From contig JAHBTI010000004.1 in NCBI GenBank assembly GCA_019638705.1, positions 89,434 to 153,433 of the forward strand: a stretch of 64,000 nt of DNA, written 5' to 3'. Source of the DNA: Bacteroidota bacterium. GTDB taxonomy: Bacteria; Bacteroidota; Bacteroidia; B-17B0; Aurantibacillaceae. Position numbers and translations under genes: made by a program. Numbering within the stretch: the first letter of the stretch is position 1; the number at the start of each line of letters is the position of its first letter. This document shows, one piece after another, positions 51,504-59,974 of the stretch. The notes under the pieces are model-generated. The model did not search any database. It was not told where the DNA came from and was given only the letters and a program-made list of their open reading frames with translations.

Positions 51504-52757
51504 TTACTCCAACTTACTTATATCCAATTTTTTTAATTCAGGATTAATTTTTACAACGCCAAGCACTGTCAAAATTGTCATTACACCGCCAAACGCAATA
51601 GAAGGCACAAGCCCCAAAAGCCTTGCTGCCACGCCGCTTTCAAACGCGCCAATCTCGTTGCTGCTGCCAATAAAAATGCCGTTAATGGCACTCACGCGCC
51701 CACGCATATTGTCGGGAGTCATCAGTTGCAAAATGCTGTGACGCACTACCACGCTCACGTTGTCAAACGCGCCTGTCATAAACAGCATGGCAAAAGCCAA
51801 CCAGTAATTTGTGCTTATGCCAAACAAAATGGTAAACACACCAAAGGCAATTACCGACCAAAGCATCGTAACACCGGCTTTTTTTGAGGGAGGATAAATC
51901 GCCATGATTAAGGCACACACCACCGCACCAAAGGCGGGAGCGGTGCGCAGTAAGCCCACTGCTTCGGGTCCCAAGCCCAGCACTTTGTCCACAAAGGCAG
52001 GAATAATGGCTACTGCTCCGCCAAACAATACGGCAAATAAATCCAGCGAAATAACACCCAACAGCATTTTGGTTTTAAACACAAATTTTAAACCTGTTTT
52101 CATGCTTTCAAACACGCTTTCTTTTTTAGGTTGCTCCTGCGGCAAACCTTTGTGTTTTATTTGCAGCATAAAAAAGAAAGCAAACGAAAAGAAAATCATT
52201 TCGGTAAAATGACAAAGCTCTGCGCCATATATGCCGTACAAAATACCGCCAAGCACTGGACCAACAATATCGCCCGTGTGCCAAGCCGTGCTGTTCCATG
52301 TAGCGGCAGGTAAATACATATTTCTGGGTACTAACTGGCTTAAATACGGATTTGCCGTAGCTGCCAAAAACGCCCGAAAAATTCCGAACAAAAAAACGAT
52401 GATGAATAAAAACAAACCGTCGATATTTTTAAATAAAAGCACGGAAGACCATGAATTTAAACACAAAAACGTTGCACCGAGTAAAAGAAAAAACAAACCG
52501 AAATCTAAAATGCGTTTTTTGGGAAATCTGTCGGCAACGTGTCCGCTGTAAAAAGAAGCGATGATAAACGGCACGGCTTCCGTCAAACCAATCATACCGA
52601 GCATAAATTCAGATTTGGCATACTCATCATACACCTGCAAAGAAATCGTCATAAACTGCATTCTGACGCCAAGTGTCATAAAAAAGCGAGAGAGAACAAA
52701 CCAGCGAAATTCTTTGATTTTAAAAATGTGGAGCGATTGGGTTTTTACGAAAGACAT
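51504..52757 (-). CDS. MFS transporter
   Basis: A 417-residue, twelve-helix major facilitator. It starts with the soluble lead FKIKEFRWFVLSRFFMTLGV and has the loop 2-3 signature GHVADRFPKKRILDFG. The second half shows the matching IYPPSKKAG loop and then LMTPDNMRGRVSAINGIFIG (loop 10-11 region), a phrase common in the MFS_3/enterobactin exporter-like group. The substrate is unknown. It converges with the gene at 50949 and is divergent from radC. Confidence 0.9.
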   Translation of the reverse strand: MSFVKTQSLHIFKIKEFRWFVLSRFFMTLGVRMQFMTISLQVYDEYAKSEFMLGMIGLTEAVPFIIASFYSGHVADRFPKKRILDFGLFFLLLGATFLCLNSWSSVLLFKNIDGLFLFIIVFLFGIFRAFLAATANPYLSQLVPRNMYLPAATWNSTAWHTGDIVGPVLGGILYGIYGAELCHFTEMIFFSFAFFFMLQIKHKGLPQEQPKKESVFESMKTGLKFVFKTKMLLGVISLDLFAVLFGGAVAIIPAFVDKVLGLGPEAVGLLRTAPAFGAVVCALIMAIYPPSKKAGVTMLWSVIAFGVFTILFGISTNYWLAFAMLFMTGAFDNVSVVVRHSILQLMTPDNMRGRVSAINGIFIGSSNEIGAFESGVAARLLGLVPSIAFGGVMTILTVLGVVKINPELKKLDISKLE

Positions 52758-52791
52758 AAAAATAAGAAGCCGTGAAATTACAGTTTTTTAT

Positions 52792-52818
52792 CGCCACAAC
52801 GGCACAGATAACACAGAG
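52792..52818. repeat. CACAGAGG-type dispersed repeat, copy 4 (diverged)
   Basis: CGCCACAACGGCACAGATAA followed by CACAGAG lies between MFS and radC. It is followed by AACTCTCAACT-like short repeats up to the radC ATG at 52878. Confidence 0.5.
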
Positions 52819-52877
52819 ATTTTTCGTAAATATGTAACCTCTCTCAACTCTTAACTATAAACTCTCAACTGTAAACC

Positions 52878-53561
52878 ATGAACCTAAAAATTAAATCATT
52901 AGCCGAAGACGACCGACCACGCGAAAAATTACTTTCACTCGGAAGACATACCTTGAGTGATGCAGAACTCTTGGCAATTATTCTTGCTTCGGGAAACAAA
53001 GACGAAAGTGCTGTTCAGTTGGCACGAAGAATTTTAGCCGACCATAAAAACGATATTAACGAATTAGCAAAACTGAGCGTAAACGATTTAAAAAAATACA
53101 AAGGTGTGGGCATGGTAAAAGCCATAAACGTGGCTGCCGCGTTTGAATTGGGGCGCAGAAGAAACGACTTTGACAAAACCGAAAAAGTAAAAATTATTGC
53201 GAGTGTTACAGCGTATCAATTGTTGCAAAAACGCTTGAGCGATTTGCCTCACGAAGAAGTTTGGATATTGCACCTCAACCGCGCCAATCAAGTTATTCGC
53301 GAAGAAAATATGAGCAAAGGCGGAATTTCGGGCACAGTAATTGACAACCGTTTAATTTGCAAATCGGCTTTGGAAAACAAATCGGTGAGTATTATTCTTG
53401 CACACAATCACCCAAGCGGCGAAATTGTGCCGAGCCAAGAAGACAAAGAGGTTACCAAAAAATTGAAAGAAGCCCTGAAACTTTTTGACATTACTTTAGC
53501 CGACCACCTCATTATCGGCGACAAAAAATATTTTAGTTTTGCTGACGGAAATCTTTTATAA
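52878..53561 (+). CDS. radC: RadC-family JAMM/MPN+ protein
   Basis: A 227-residue protein. An N-terminal helix-hairpin-helix-like part (MNLKIKSLAEDDRPREKLLS; GRHTLSDAELLAIILASGNK; KKYKGVGMVKAINVAAAF) precedes the JAMM metalloprotease-like domain. The metal motif is HNHPSGEIVPSQED (about 175-188), with a downstream DHLIIGDKKYFSF. RadC was once linked to DNA repair, but its real function is unsettled. Length is normal for the family. Two-hairpin repeats separate it from wecB. Confidence 0.95.
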   Translation: MNLKIKSLAEDDRPREKLLSLGRHTLSDAELLAIILASGNKDESAVQLARRILADHKNDINELAKLSVNDLKKYKGVGMVKAINVAAAFELGRRRNDFDKTEKVKIIASVTAYQLLQKRLSDLPHEEVWILHLNRANQVIREENMSKGGISGTVIDNRLICKSALENKSVSIILAHNHPSGEIVPSQEDKEVTKKLKEALKLFDITLADHLIIGDKKYFSFADGNLL

Positions 53562-53592
53562 GAAAAGCCACGAATGCGAGAATAAATAACTG

Positions 53593-53702
53593 TCACTTCG
53601 AGTAGCTTCGCAGCAAGAGCGGAGAAGCGTATCGAGAAGTGACTTCATGAAAATCAGTTCTCGATACGGTTTGCAAAGAGGCAGCAAACCTACTCGAACT
53701 GA
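53593..53702 (+). repeat. Two-hairpin dispersed repeat, copy 4 (A + B)
   Basis: Hairpin A (53593-53642; TCACTTCGAGTAG...TATCGAGAAGTGA, with a divergent core) is followed by an 11-bp spacer and hairpin B (53654-53702; TCAGTTCTCGATA...TACTCGAACTGA). Hairpin B is nearly identical to copy 1 in inverted orientation. Confidence 0.85.
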
Positions 53703-53737
53703 CAAAACATTCGTAAAATTCGTGGCAGAAAAAAAAT

Positions 53738-54889
53738 ATGATAAAAATTGTAACCATTATCGGCGCACGTCCGCAAATTATTAAAGCTGCGGCTTTGAGC
53801 CGTGCCATTAAAAATAATTTCAGTTCGCAAATTCAGGAAATTATTGTTCACACAGGGCAACATTATGACACGAATATGAGTCAAGTTTTTTTTGACGAAC
53901 TCGCTATTCCTGCACCAAATTATAATTTGAATGTGGGAAGTGGTTCGCACGGAAAACAAACCGCTGCCATGATTAGCGGCATTGAAGAAATTTTACTCTC
54001 TGAAAAACCTAATGCCATTGTTTTGTACGGCGATACCAATTCAACCTTGTCGGGCGCGGTGGCGGCAAGTAAAATTCATGTTCCCGTTGTGCATATTGAA
54101 GCAGGCTTGCGTTCGTTTAACAAAGTCATGCCCGAAGAAGTGAACCGCATTTTGTGCGACCATGTGAGTACGCTTTTGTTTTCGCCAACCAAAACAGGTT
54201 TTGAAAATTTGGTGAAAGAGGGTTTTAATGCCAATGCTTCCGCGCCTTTTACCGCCAACAATCCGAAAATTTATTATTGCGGCGATGTGATGTACGATAA
54301 CAGCCTTTATTTTTCTTTGGTGGCTGAAAGCAAAACTGATGTGTTGAGCAAAAACAATTTGCAGAAAAATAAATTCATTTTAGCAACCATTCACCGCAAT
54401 AATAATACCGATGAGCCTTTGCGACTGAACGCACTATTCAAATCCTTAAACGACATTTCTGAAAACAATAATTTGGATATTGTGTTGCCGCTTCACCCAC
54501 GCACGGCAAAGCTGTTGGAAACAAATCTTTTTAAAGAAAATTACGCGGCGATAAAATCAAACGCCAAATTTAAAATCATTGAGCCTGCTTCTTTTTTAGA
54601 AATGGTTGCTTTGGAAAAAAACTGCAAATTGGTAATGACCGATAGTGGCGGCGTGCAGAAAGAAGCCTTTTATTTTGAAAAACCTTGTGTTATTCTGCGC
54701 CCAGAAACCGAATGGGTGGAACTGGTGGAATGTGGTGCCGCCATTGTTGCCGATGCCGATGAAAACAGAATTAAAGAAGCATTTACAAAACTGACTTCAA
54801 AAACAGATTTCAAATTCCCGAAACTTTACGGCGACGGCAAAGCAGCAGAATTTATTTGCGGGGAAATGGTGAAACATTTAGAGATTTGA
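53738..54889 (+). CDS. wecB: UDP-N-acetylglucosamine 2-epimerase (non-hydrolysing)
   Basis: A 383-residue enzyme interconverting UDP-GlcNAc and UDP-ManNAc, which feeds surface polysaccharide synthesis. The GT-B fold motifs are seen: IIGARPQIIKAAALSRAI, IIVHTGQHYDTNMSQVFFDE, LYGDTNSTLSGAVAASK and HIEAGLRSFNKVMPEEVNR, and near the end LVMTDSGGVQKEAFYFEKPC. The catalytic acid/base residues in these segments are intact. No other polysaccharide gene is adjacent, so it stands alone. Its end overlaps an inverted repeat shared with purK. Confidence 0.95.
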   Translation: MIKIVTIIGARPQIIKAAALSRAIKNNFSSQIQEIIVHTGQHYDTNMSQVFFDELAIPAPNYNLNVGSGSHGKQTAAMISGIEEILLSEKPNAIVLYGDTNSTLSGAVAASKIHVPVVHIEAGLRSFNKVMPEEVNRILCDHVSTLLFSPTKTGFENLVKEGFNANASAPFTANNPKIYYCGDVMYDNSLYFSLVAESKTDVLSKNNLQKNKFILATIHRNNNTDEPLRLNALFKSLNDISENNNLDIVLPLHPRTAKLLETNLFKENYAAIKSNAKFKIIEPASFLEMVALEKNCKLVMTDSGGVQKEAFYFEKPCVILRPETEWVELVECGAAIVADADENRIKEAFTKLTSKTDFKFPKLYGDGKAAEFICGEMVKHLEI

Positions 54890-54913
54890 CAAATTCTAAA
54901 AGTTGTCAAATCT
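54882..54913. terminator. Inverted repeat covering both stop codons of wecB and purK
   Basis: AGATTTGACAA (54882-54892) pairs with TTGTCAAATCT (54903-54913). The left arm includes the wecB TGA and the right arm touches the purK stop. It lacks a T run but is placed as a bidirectional end for the two convergent genes. Confidence 0.55.
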
Positions 54914-56055
54914 TATGCGCTAATCACTTTCAAGGTATTTTTTACCATACGCGATTTTTGTTTGGCTTTTAAAATATCATTGTCCACAACGGTAACGTGT
55001 CCCATTTTTCGGAAAGGTTTGGTGGTTGCTTTTCCGTAAAGATGAATATACACGCCGCTGAACTTCAACACATCTTCCATGCCCTGATAAACGGCATCGC
55101 CCTCGTAACCAAAATCGCCAAGCAGGTTTAGCATTACGCCCGCTTTTACAATTGCCGTATCGCCCAAAGGCAAATTTAAAATGGCGCGCCAGTGTTGTTC
55201 AAACTGCGAAGTAACGTTGGCTTCAATGGTATGATGTCCGCTGTTGTGTGGGCGCGGTGCAATTTCGTTTACCAATATTTTTCCGTCTTTGGTTAAAAAC
55301 AGTTCAACGGCAAGAAGCCCCACAATGCCTAATTTTTCTGCTACTTCGGTTGCAATTTTAATGGCTTCTTTCTCCACCGATTTTTTTATGTTGGCAGGGC
55401 TAAACAAAAATTCCACCAAATTGGCTTCGGGGCTAAACTCACATTCCACCACCGGAAAACATTTTATTTCTCCGCTTTCGTTGCGGGCTACAATTACGGC
55501 TAATTCTTTGTCAAAATCCACCAAGCGTTCCAACACACTCGGCTCGTTAAATACTTTTTCCAAATGATGAGGTGAAACTAATTTTGCTACCCCTTTGCCG
55601 TCATAACCGCCTTTGCGCAGTTTTTGAAAAAACGGAAAGTAATCGGCGTATTTTGAAATTTGATTTTTGTTTTCTACCAAAAAGAAATCTGCACTCGGAA
55701 TATTATTGCGCTGGTAAAACATTTTTTGCGAACCTTTATCCTGAATTAATTCAATAATGTGCGGTTGCGGAAATACTTTTTTTCCCTCTTTTTCCAAGTC
55801 TTTCAAGGCTTCAATGTTTACATTTTCAATTTCAATGGTAATCACATCTTTGTCTTTACCAAAATCGTAAACCGCATCGTAATCCGTTAAACTTCCCTGC
55901 GTAAATTTTTTTACCAAATGTTTGCAAGGTGCATTTTTATCGGGGTCAAGAACGGAAATGTTGAGGTTTAAGTTAATAGCGTTTTGAATTAACATACGCC
56001 CTAATTGTCCGCCGCCCAAAATGCCGATATTGATTTGTTGGATTGTTTTGTCCAT
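54913..56055 (-). CDS. purK: 5-(carboxyamino)imidazole ribonucleotide synthase
   Basis: A 380-residue ATP-grasp enzyme of purine synthesis that makes N5-CAIR from AIR, bicarbonate and ATP. The N-terminal fold starts IGILGGGQLGRMLIQNAINL with the nucleotide-binding Gly run. The ATP-grasp part has FPFFQKLRKGGYDGKGVAKL, ERLVDFDKELAVIVARNESG and the metal-binding VNEIAPRPHNSGHHTIEA. It ends with GHVTVVDNDILKAKQKSRMV. No purE is adjacent. It is divergent from the M28 peptidase gene, 57 bp apart. Confidence 0.96.
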   Translation of the reverse strand: MDKTIQQINIGILGGGQLGRMLIQNAINLNLNISVLDPDKNAPCKHLVKKFTQGSLTDYDAVYDFGKDKDVITIEIENVNIEALKDLEKEGKKVFPQPHIIELIQDKGSQKMFYQRNNIPSADFFLVENKNQISKYADYFPFFQKLRKGGYDGKGVAKLVSPHHLEKVFNEPSVLERLVDFDKELAVIVARNESGEIKCFPVVECEFSPEANLVEFLFSPANIKKSVEKEAIKIATEVAEKLGIVGLLAVELFLTKDGKILVNEIAPRPHNSGHHTIEANVTSQFEQHWRAILNLPLGDTAIVKAGVMLNLLGDFGYEGDAVYQGMEDVLKFSGVYIHLYGKATTKPFRKMGHVTVVDNDILKAKQKSRMVKNTLKVISA

Positions 56056-56100
56056 TTGGTTTTTTAAAAATTCTTGGCAAAGATACAGAAGTTTTATTCC

Positions 56101-56108
56101 TACTTTTG
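56101..56108 (+). promoter_or_regulatory. Candidate -7 element of the M28 peptidase gene (TACTTTTG)
   Basis: TACTTTTG matches TAnnTTTG and ends 3 bp before the ATG at 56112, so the transcript would be leaderless or nearly so. No -33 TTTG at proper spacing is seen. Confidence 0.4.
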
Positions 56109-56111
56109 GGC

Positions 56112-57332
56112 ATGAAAAAAATTTTCACTTTCGTTTTTACGCTTTCGCTTCTTCCCAACTTTGCTCAAATTAAAGAAGCCGACATTAAACCTCATCTTAC
56201 TTACTTAGCTTCCGATAAGCTGAAAGGGCGCGGTACTTCATCGCCCGAAGAATTGCTTGCAGCAAACTACATTGCCGCTGAATTTAAAAAAGCAGGTTTG
56301 ACTTCGTTTAACAAATCTTATTTAAAAGCCTTTACTTACAAAAAAAACACAAACCCTCACGATACCGCAACGGCGGGACTTCAGGAGAAAACCGCGAACA
56401 ATGTGGTGGGTTTTTTGGATAACAAAGCACCTTATACCATTGTAATTGGCGCGCATTACGACCACTTGGGTTTGGGGCACGACCACAATAGCCTGGATGC
56501 AAACCCCGAAGGAAAAATTCATAACGGCGCAGACGATAACGCAAGCGGCACATCGGGTGTGATTGCGTTGGCAAATTATTTTTCAAAAAATAAAATACAA
56601 GAGCCGTTTAATTTTTTGTTTATCTGCTTTAGCGGCGAAGAACTTGGTTTGCTCGGTTCTAAGAAATGGTGCGACAATCCCGACATTGAACTCAGTAAAA
56701 TAAATTACATGCTCAATATGGACATGATTGGTCGCCTGAACGATTCTACCAAAAAAATGATTGTTTATGGCGTAGGTACTGCGCCTGTGTTTGTGCCTTT
56801 GATTGATTCTATTCAAACAACATTGTCTATAAGAAAAGACAGCAGCGGCGTGGGACCAAGCGACCAAACGTCTTTTTATTTAAAAGATATTCCGGTATTG
56901 CATTTTTTTACGGGGCAGCACAGCGATTATCACAAACCTTCTGATGATGCGGATAAAATAAATTATGCAGGCGAAGCGCAGGTGTTGAATTACATGATTG
57001 CCCTGATTGAAAAAACATACCGTTATCCTAAATTGACTTTCTTAAAAACCCGCACACCCGACACAGGAAAAGCATCGTTTAAAGTAACGATGGGTGTGAT
57101 GCCCGATTACACCTTTGAAGGGCAAGGTATGCGCATAGACGGTGTTACGGACGGAAAACCCGCGCACAAAGCAGGCGTGGAGAAAGGCGACGTTGTAAAA
57201 AAATTAGGCGGTGAAGAAGTGAAAGACGTGATGAGTTATATGAAAATTCTTTCCACGTTTAAAAAAGACGATACAACAACGGTGGAAGTTTTAAGAAACG
57301 GAGAAACGAAAGTTTTTAGTATTACGTTTTAG
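56112..57332 (+). CDS. M28 family metallopeptidase with PDZ domain
   Basis: A 406-residue exported aminopeptidase-type enzyme. The signal peptide is MKKIFTFVFTLSLLPNFAQ; an in-frame extension upstream is not signal-like. The di-zinc ligands are visible: GAHYDHLG (His), GADDNASG (Asp), SGEELGLLG (catalytic and metal Glu), NMDMIGRL (Asp) and HSDYHKPSDD (His). A C-terminal PDZ domain (about 325-405) includes RIDGVTDGKPAHKAGVEKGD. It probably degrades peptides in the periplasm or at the surface. A bidirectional terminator follows. Confidence 0.94.
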   Translation: MKKIFTFVFTLSLLPNFAQIKEADIKPHLTYLASDKLKGRGTSSPEELLAANYIAAEFKKAGLTSFNKSYLKAFTYKKNTNPHDTATAGLQEKTANNVVGFLDNKAPYTIVIGAHYDHLGLGHDHNSLDANPEGKIHNGADDNASGTSGVIALANYFSKNKIQEPFNFLFICFSGEELGLLGSKKWCDNPDIELSKINYMLNMDMIGRLNDSTKKMIVYGVGTAPVFVPLIDSIQTTLSIRKDSSGVGPSDQTSFYLKDIPVLHFFTGQHSDYHKPSDDADKINYAGEAQVLNYMIALIEKTYRYPKLTFLKTRTPDTGKASFKVTMGVMPDYTFEGQGMRIDGVTDGKPAHKAGVEKGDVVKKLGGEEVKDVMSYMKILSTFKKDDTTTVEVLRNGETKVFSITF

Positions 57333-57347
57333 GAAATATATCCAACA

Positions 57348-57382
57348 AAAAAACTCCAAGTATATCACGCTTGGAGTTTTTT
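57348..57382. terminator. Bidirectional terminator between the peptidase and DUF4412 genes
   Basis: AAAAAACTCCAAG (57348-57360) pairs with CTTGGAGTTTTTT (57370-57382), with A and T runs. It separates two convergent genes. Confidence 0.9.
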
Positions 57383-57401
57383 GTTTATTCGGGCATTTGG
57401 T

Positions 57402-58067
57402 TTAATGCGTATGAGAATTTTCATCTATTGTCATTGGTCGCAAGCTGCTGTATGGGGTCATTTTATAACCCTCTGTATTGAGTTTAAACATACTGTCGTC
57501 AATCAGTTTTGTGCTTACTTCACTCACAACAATAGTTGTTTTAATACCTCCTTCGGTTTGCACTTCCAACGGAAAACCTTTTAAGTTTACATCGCCAAAA
57601 CGATATGAACCAAAGCTTTTGTTCTTTACATTGGCTTTAATTTTTTCGGTAAGCCACACGGTTGTTTTATGTTCTTTTTGGTATTTATCAATGCTTATGA
57701 TAACGGCTTTTTTACATTCATAACCGGCTATTGTTTTTTTCTCGGCAGTATATTCCACTTTTTTTTCTGATTTATCTATGATTGACAATTCTTCGGGAGT
57801 GGCGGTATAACCCGTTTTATTACCCATAAAATCAGTAAGATTAATTACCGTTTTTCCGTCAGACACATCAACCGAACTCATCATGTCGCTTGAAACATCA
57901 TTTCGGGTTTTTTCGCCTTTGATGTAAGTAGTAATTTCTTGCTCGCCACTCATGCCTGCTATGTGAATTCCCTGCATTTTCATGGTCATTTTAATGGTAT
58001 AGTTTTCTTGCGAAAAACCTGTAAATGAAAGGGCAATGAATGTCGCTGCTGTAATAATTTTTTTCAT
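57402..58067 (-). CDS. DUF4412-like exported protein
   Basis: A 221-residue exported protein. The start is the ATG giving the signal peptide MKKIITAATFIALSFTGFSQ; an upstream frame of 28 residues is not signal-like. The mature part is beta-rich with TTYIKGEKTRNDVSSDMMSS, TVINLTDFMGNKTGYTATPE and a segment KKTIAGYECKKAVIISI that is typical of DUF4412 proteins, which resemble LolA-type half-barrels. It ends with His-rich SHTH. It may carry a lipid or sit in the envelope; the function is unknown. Confidence 0.75.
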   Translation of the reverse strand: MKKIITAATFIALSFTGFSQENYTIKMTMKMQGIHIAGMSGEQEITTYIKGEKTRNDVSSDMMSSVDVSDGKTVINLTDFMGNKTGYTATPEELSIIDKSEKKVEYTAEKKTIAGYECKKAVIISIDKYQKEHKTTVWLTEKIKANVKNKSFGSYRFGDVNLKGFPLEVQTEGGIKTTIVVSEVSTKLIDDSMFKLNTEGYKMTPYSSLRPMTIDENSHTH

Positions 58068-58209
58068 AATCAATTTGGAGTTAAACGATTTACCCTGCCA
58101 AAGTCGGATTTTGAAACAGGATAAAAGAACATTACTAAATTCTATTAACACTTTTTCTTAAAATTTTGTATAAAACGGTTCTTGCGCAAATACGCGATTA
58201 ATTGCCACT

Positions 58210-58314
58210 CTACTTCTCAATCACAAATTTCCTTGTTGCGTTGCCAATTTTTACAAAATAAATGCCACGCTCTAATCCACGAACGTCCACACGAGCAGAG
58301 TTATGAGTTATGAA
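58210..58314 (-). pseudogene. Detached end of the T9SS sorting domain of the NHL protein
   Basis: Beyond the TGA at 58315-58317 the same frame continues and codes SARVDVRGLERGIYFVKIGN, then ATRKFVIEK and TAG at 58210. This is the missing end of a type A sorting domain. The stop lies inside a short repeat made of CATAACTCATGATTCATAAC and similar words. About 21 bp of repeat appear inserted in frame. Confidence 0.8.
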
Positions 58315-59793
58315 TCATGAGTTATGAAACGTAAGTTCAGCGGAGCTAATGACGATGTTGCCTAAAATGTCGTAAATAAAAATTTCAACCGTTCCCCCTT
58401 TGGGGCTTAGGGAGCTTTCAACATTTACCATTTCATTAGCAGGATTAGGGTAAATTTTCAATTCATCATTCCCATTTTCTAATTCATCAACACCTGTGCA
58501 AGGCGAAACAGAAACAAGAATTTGAGCCTTGTTTTGGCAGCCGTAATTATCTATTGCGTTTACGGCATAGGTTGTAGAAACAGAAGGCGTTACACTAATA
58601 GTTGTGTTTTGTGCAAGGCTTACGCCCCCACTGCTCCATGTATAGGAATTTAAGCTGCTTACAGAAAGTGTTGTGCTTTCCCCTGCGCAAATGGATTGCG
58701 GCACTGCCGTTAGCTCAATATTATTTGCACAAAACGTGCGAATGAAAAAGTTCTCGCTGTCTGCAATATAAATTCTTCCGTTTCTTAATGTTATACTGCT
58801 TGGATAATGAAATTGTGTTTCTGTTGCCTGCAAGCTGTTGCCATTAAAGCCATATTCACCTGTGCCTGCTATGGTGGTAATTATTCCGTTTGTGTTTATT
58901 TTTCTTATACAACTGTTAAACTGGTCGGTAATGTACAGATTGCCTAACGTGTCAAAATCCACATCACTCGGATATTTTAAAGCAGCCTCAGCGGCAGCAG
59001 AACCGTTGCCCTCATAACCCTCCATTCCGTTTCCTGCAATGGTAGTAATAATACCGTCGGCAGTTATTTTTCGCACACGGTGGTTGGCAAAATCAGTAAA
59101 AAATAAATTGCCTGCATTATCTATTGTTAAGCCCATAGGATATTTTAATTGTGCCGATGTGGCTAATCCGCCGTCACCGCTATATCCCTGAGTACCGTTT
59201 CCTGCTATGGTGGTTATAATGCCGCTTGTGTCTATTTTACGGATGCAGTGATTATTCATATCCGTAATAAAAATATTGCCAATTGTATCCTTAATTATAT
59301 TCGCAGGTCTGTTTACTGTTGCCAAAACAGCAAGCCCTCCGTCACCACTATACCCTGCTGTTCCTGCTCCCGATACGCCAACTATGGTATTAATAATTCC
59401 GTTTGTATCTATTTTTCTTACACAATGATTATTGTTTTCTGAAATGTAAATATTTCCTGTTGCATCTACATATATATAGCTTGGATAATTTAACTCAGCT
59501 AAGGTAGCAAGCCCTCCGTCTCCGCTGTAACCTGCCACACCTGTACCTGCCACAGTAGTAATAATACCGTTTACATCTATTTTACGTACACGGTTATTAT
59601 AGAGGTCTGTAAAATAAATATTTCCCTTTATGTCTGAACATATAGAGTTGATATAACCTATTTTTGCTGCTGTGGCAAGTCCCCCGTCACCGCTGTAACC
59701 CGAAATACCTGTTCCTGCAAAGGCTGTAACTATTTGTGCATTTACGTTTACACAAAATACAACTACTAAAATTGGAATAAAAATCGTTTTCAT
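58315..59793 (-). CDS. NHL-repeat beta-propeller protein with truncated T9SS sorting domain
   Basis: A 492-residue exported protein. A signal peptide (IFIPILVVVFCVNVNAQ) leads six NHL repeats with the recurring GTGVAGYSGDGGLAT and GIITTIAGNGTQGYSGDG phrases (about 20-350). An Ig-like module follows (AGESTTLSVSSLNSYTWSSG). The type A T9SS domain begins with IYPNPANEMVNVES but ends after ILGNIVISSAELTFHNS at a TGA. The normal last 35 residues lie downstream in the same frame. The segment SSLSPKGGTVEIF inside this domain comes from a G/C-rich repeat word. As read, the sorting signal is incomplete and export may fail. Confidence 0.85.
   Translation of the reverse strand: MKTIFIPILVVVFCVNVNAQIVTAFAGTGISGYSGDGGLATAAKIGYINSICSDIKGNIYFTDLYNNRVRKIDVNGIITTVAGTGVAGYSGDGGLATLAELNYPSYIYVDATGNIYISENNNHCVRKIDTNGIINTIVGVSGAGTAGYSGDGGLAVLATVNRPANIIKDTIGNIFITDMNNHCIRKIDTSGIITTIAGNGTQGYSGDGGLATSAQLKYPMGLTIDNAGNLFFTDFANHRVRKITADGIITTIAGNGMEGYEGNGSAAAEAALKYPSDVDFDTLGNLYITDQFNSCIRKINTNGIITTIAGTGEYGFNGNSLQATETQFHYPSSITLRNGRIYIADSENFFIRTFCANNIELTAVPQSICAGESTTLSVSSLNSYTWSSGGVSLAQNTTISVTPSVSTTYAVNAIDNYGCQNKAQILVSVSPCTGVDELENGNDELKIYPNPANEMVNVESSLSPKGGTVEIFIYDILGNIVISSAELTFHNS
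58391..58414 (-). repeat. G/C-rich repeat word in the NHL gene
   Basis: GTTCCCCCTTTGGGGCTTAG followed by GGAG in the T9SS domain codes SLSPKGGT on the minus strand. It shares the CCCCYTTTGGGG core with the elements in uvrA and near 39105. Confidence 0.5.
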
Positions 59794-59974
59794 ATTTTTT
59801 TGTTTTTAAATGAATTGCTAATCTACATTGGGTAAAGTAAAAATACAAAACCTGTTTTTATAAGTGGTGGAATAAATTATATAAGTGGAAAAAACATGAC
59901 ATAAATCATATTTTTTTACTGACAATCCTCATAATTTTATCGAAAAAATAGATTGAAATTAGCAAGTTTGTGAT

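Noticed and set aside
58315..58317. TGA as a recoded codon (selenocysteine or Trp)
   Set aside because: It lies in a low-complexity repeat, and TGA acts as a normal stop elsewhere (photolyase, DUF5615, wecB).
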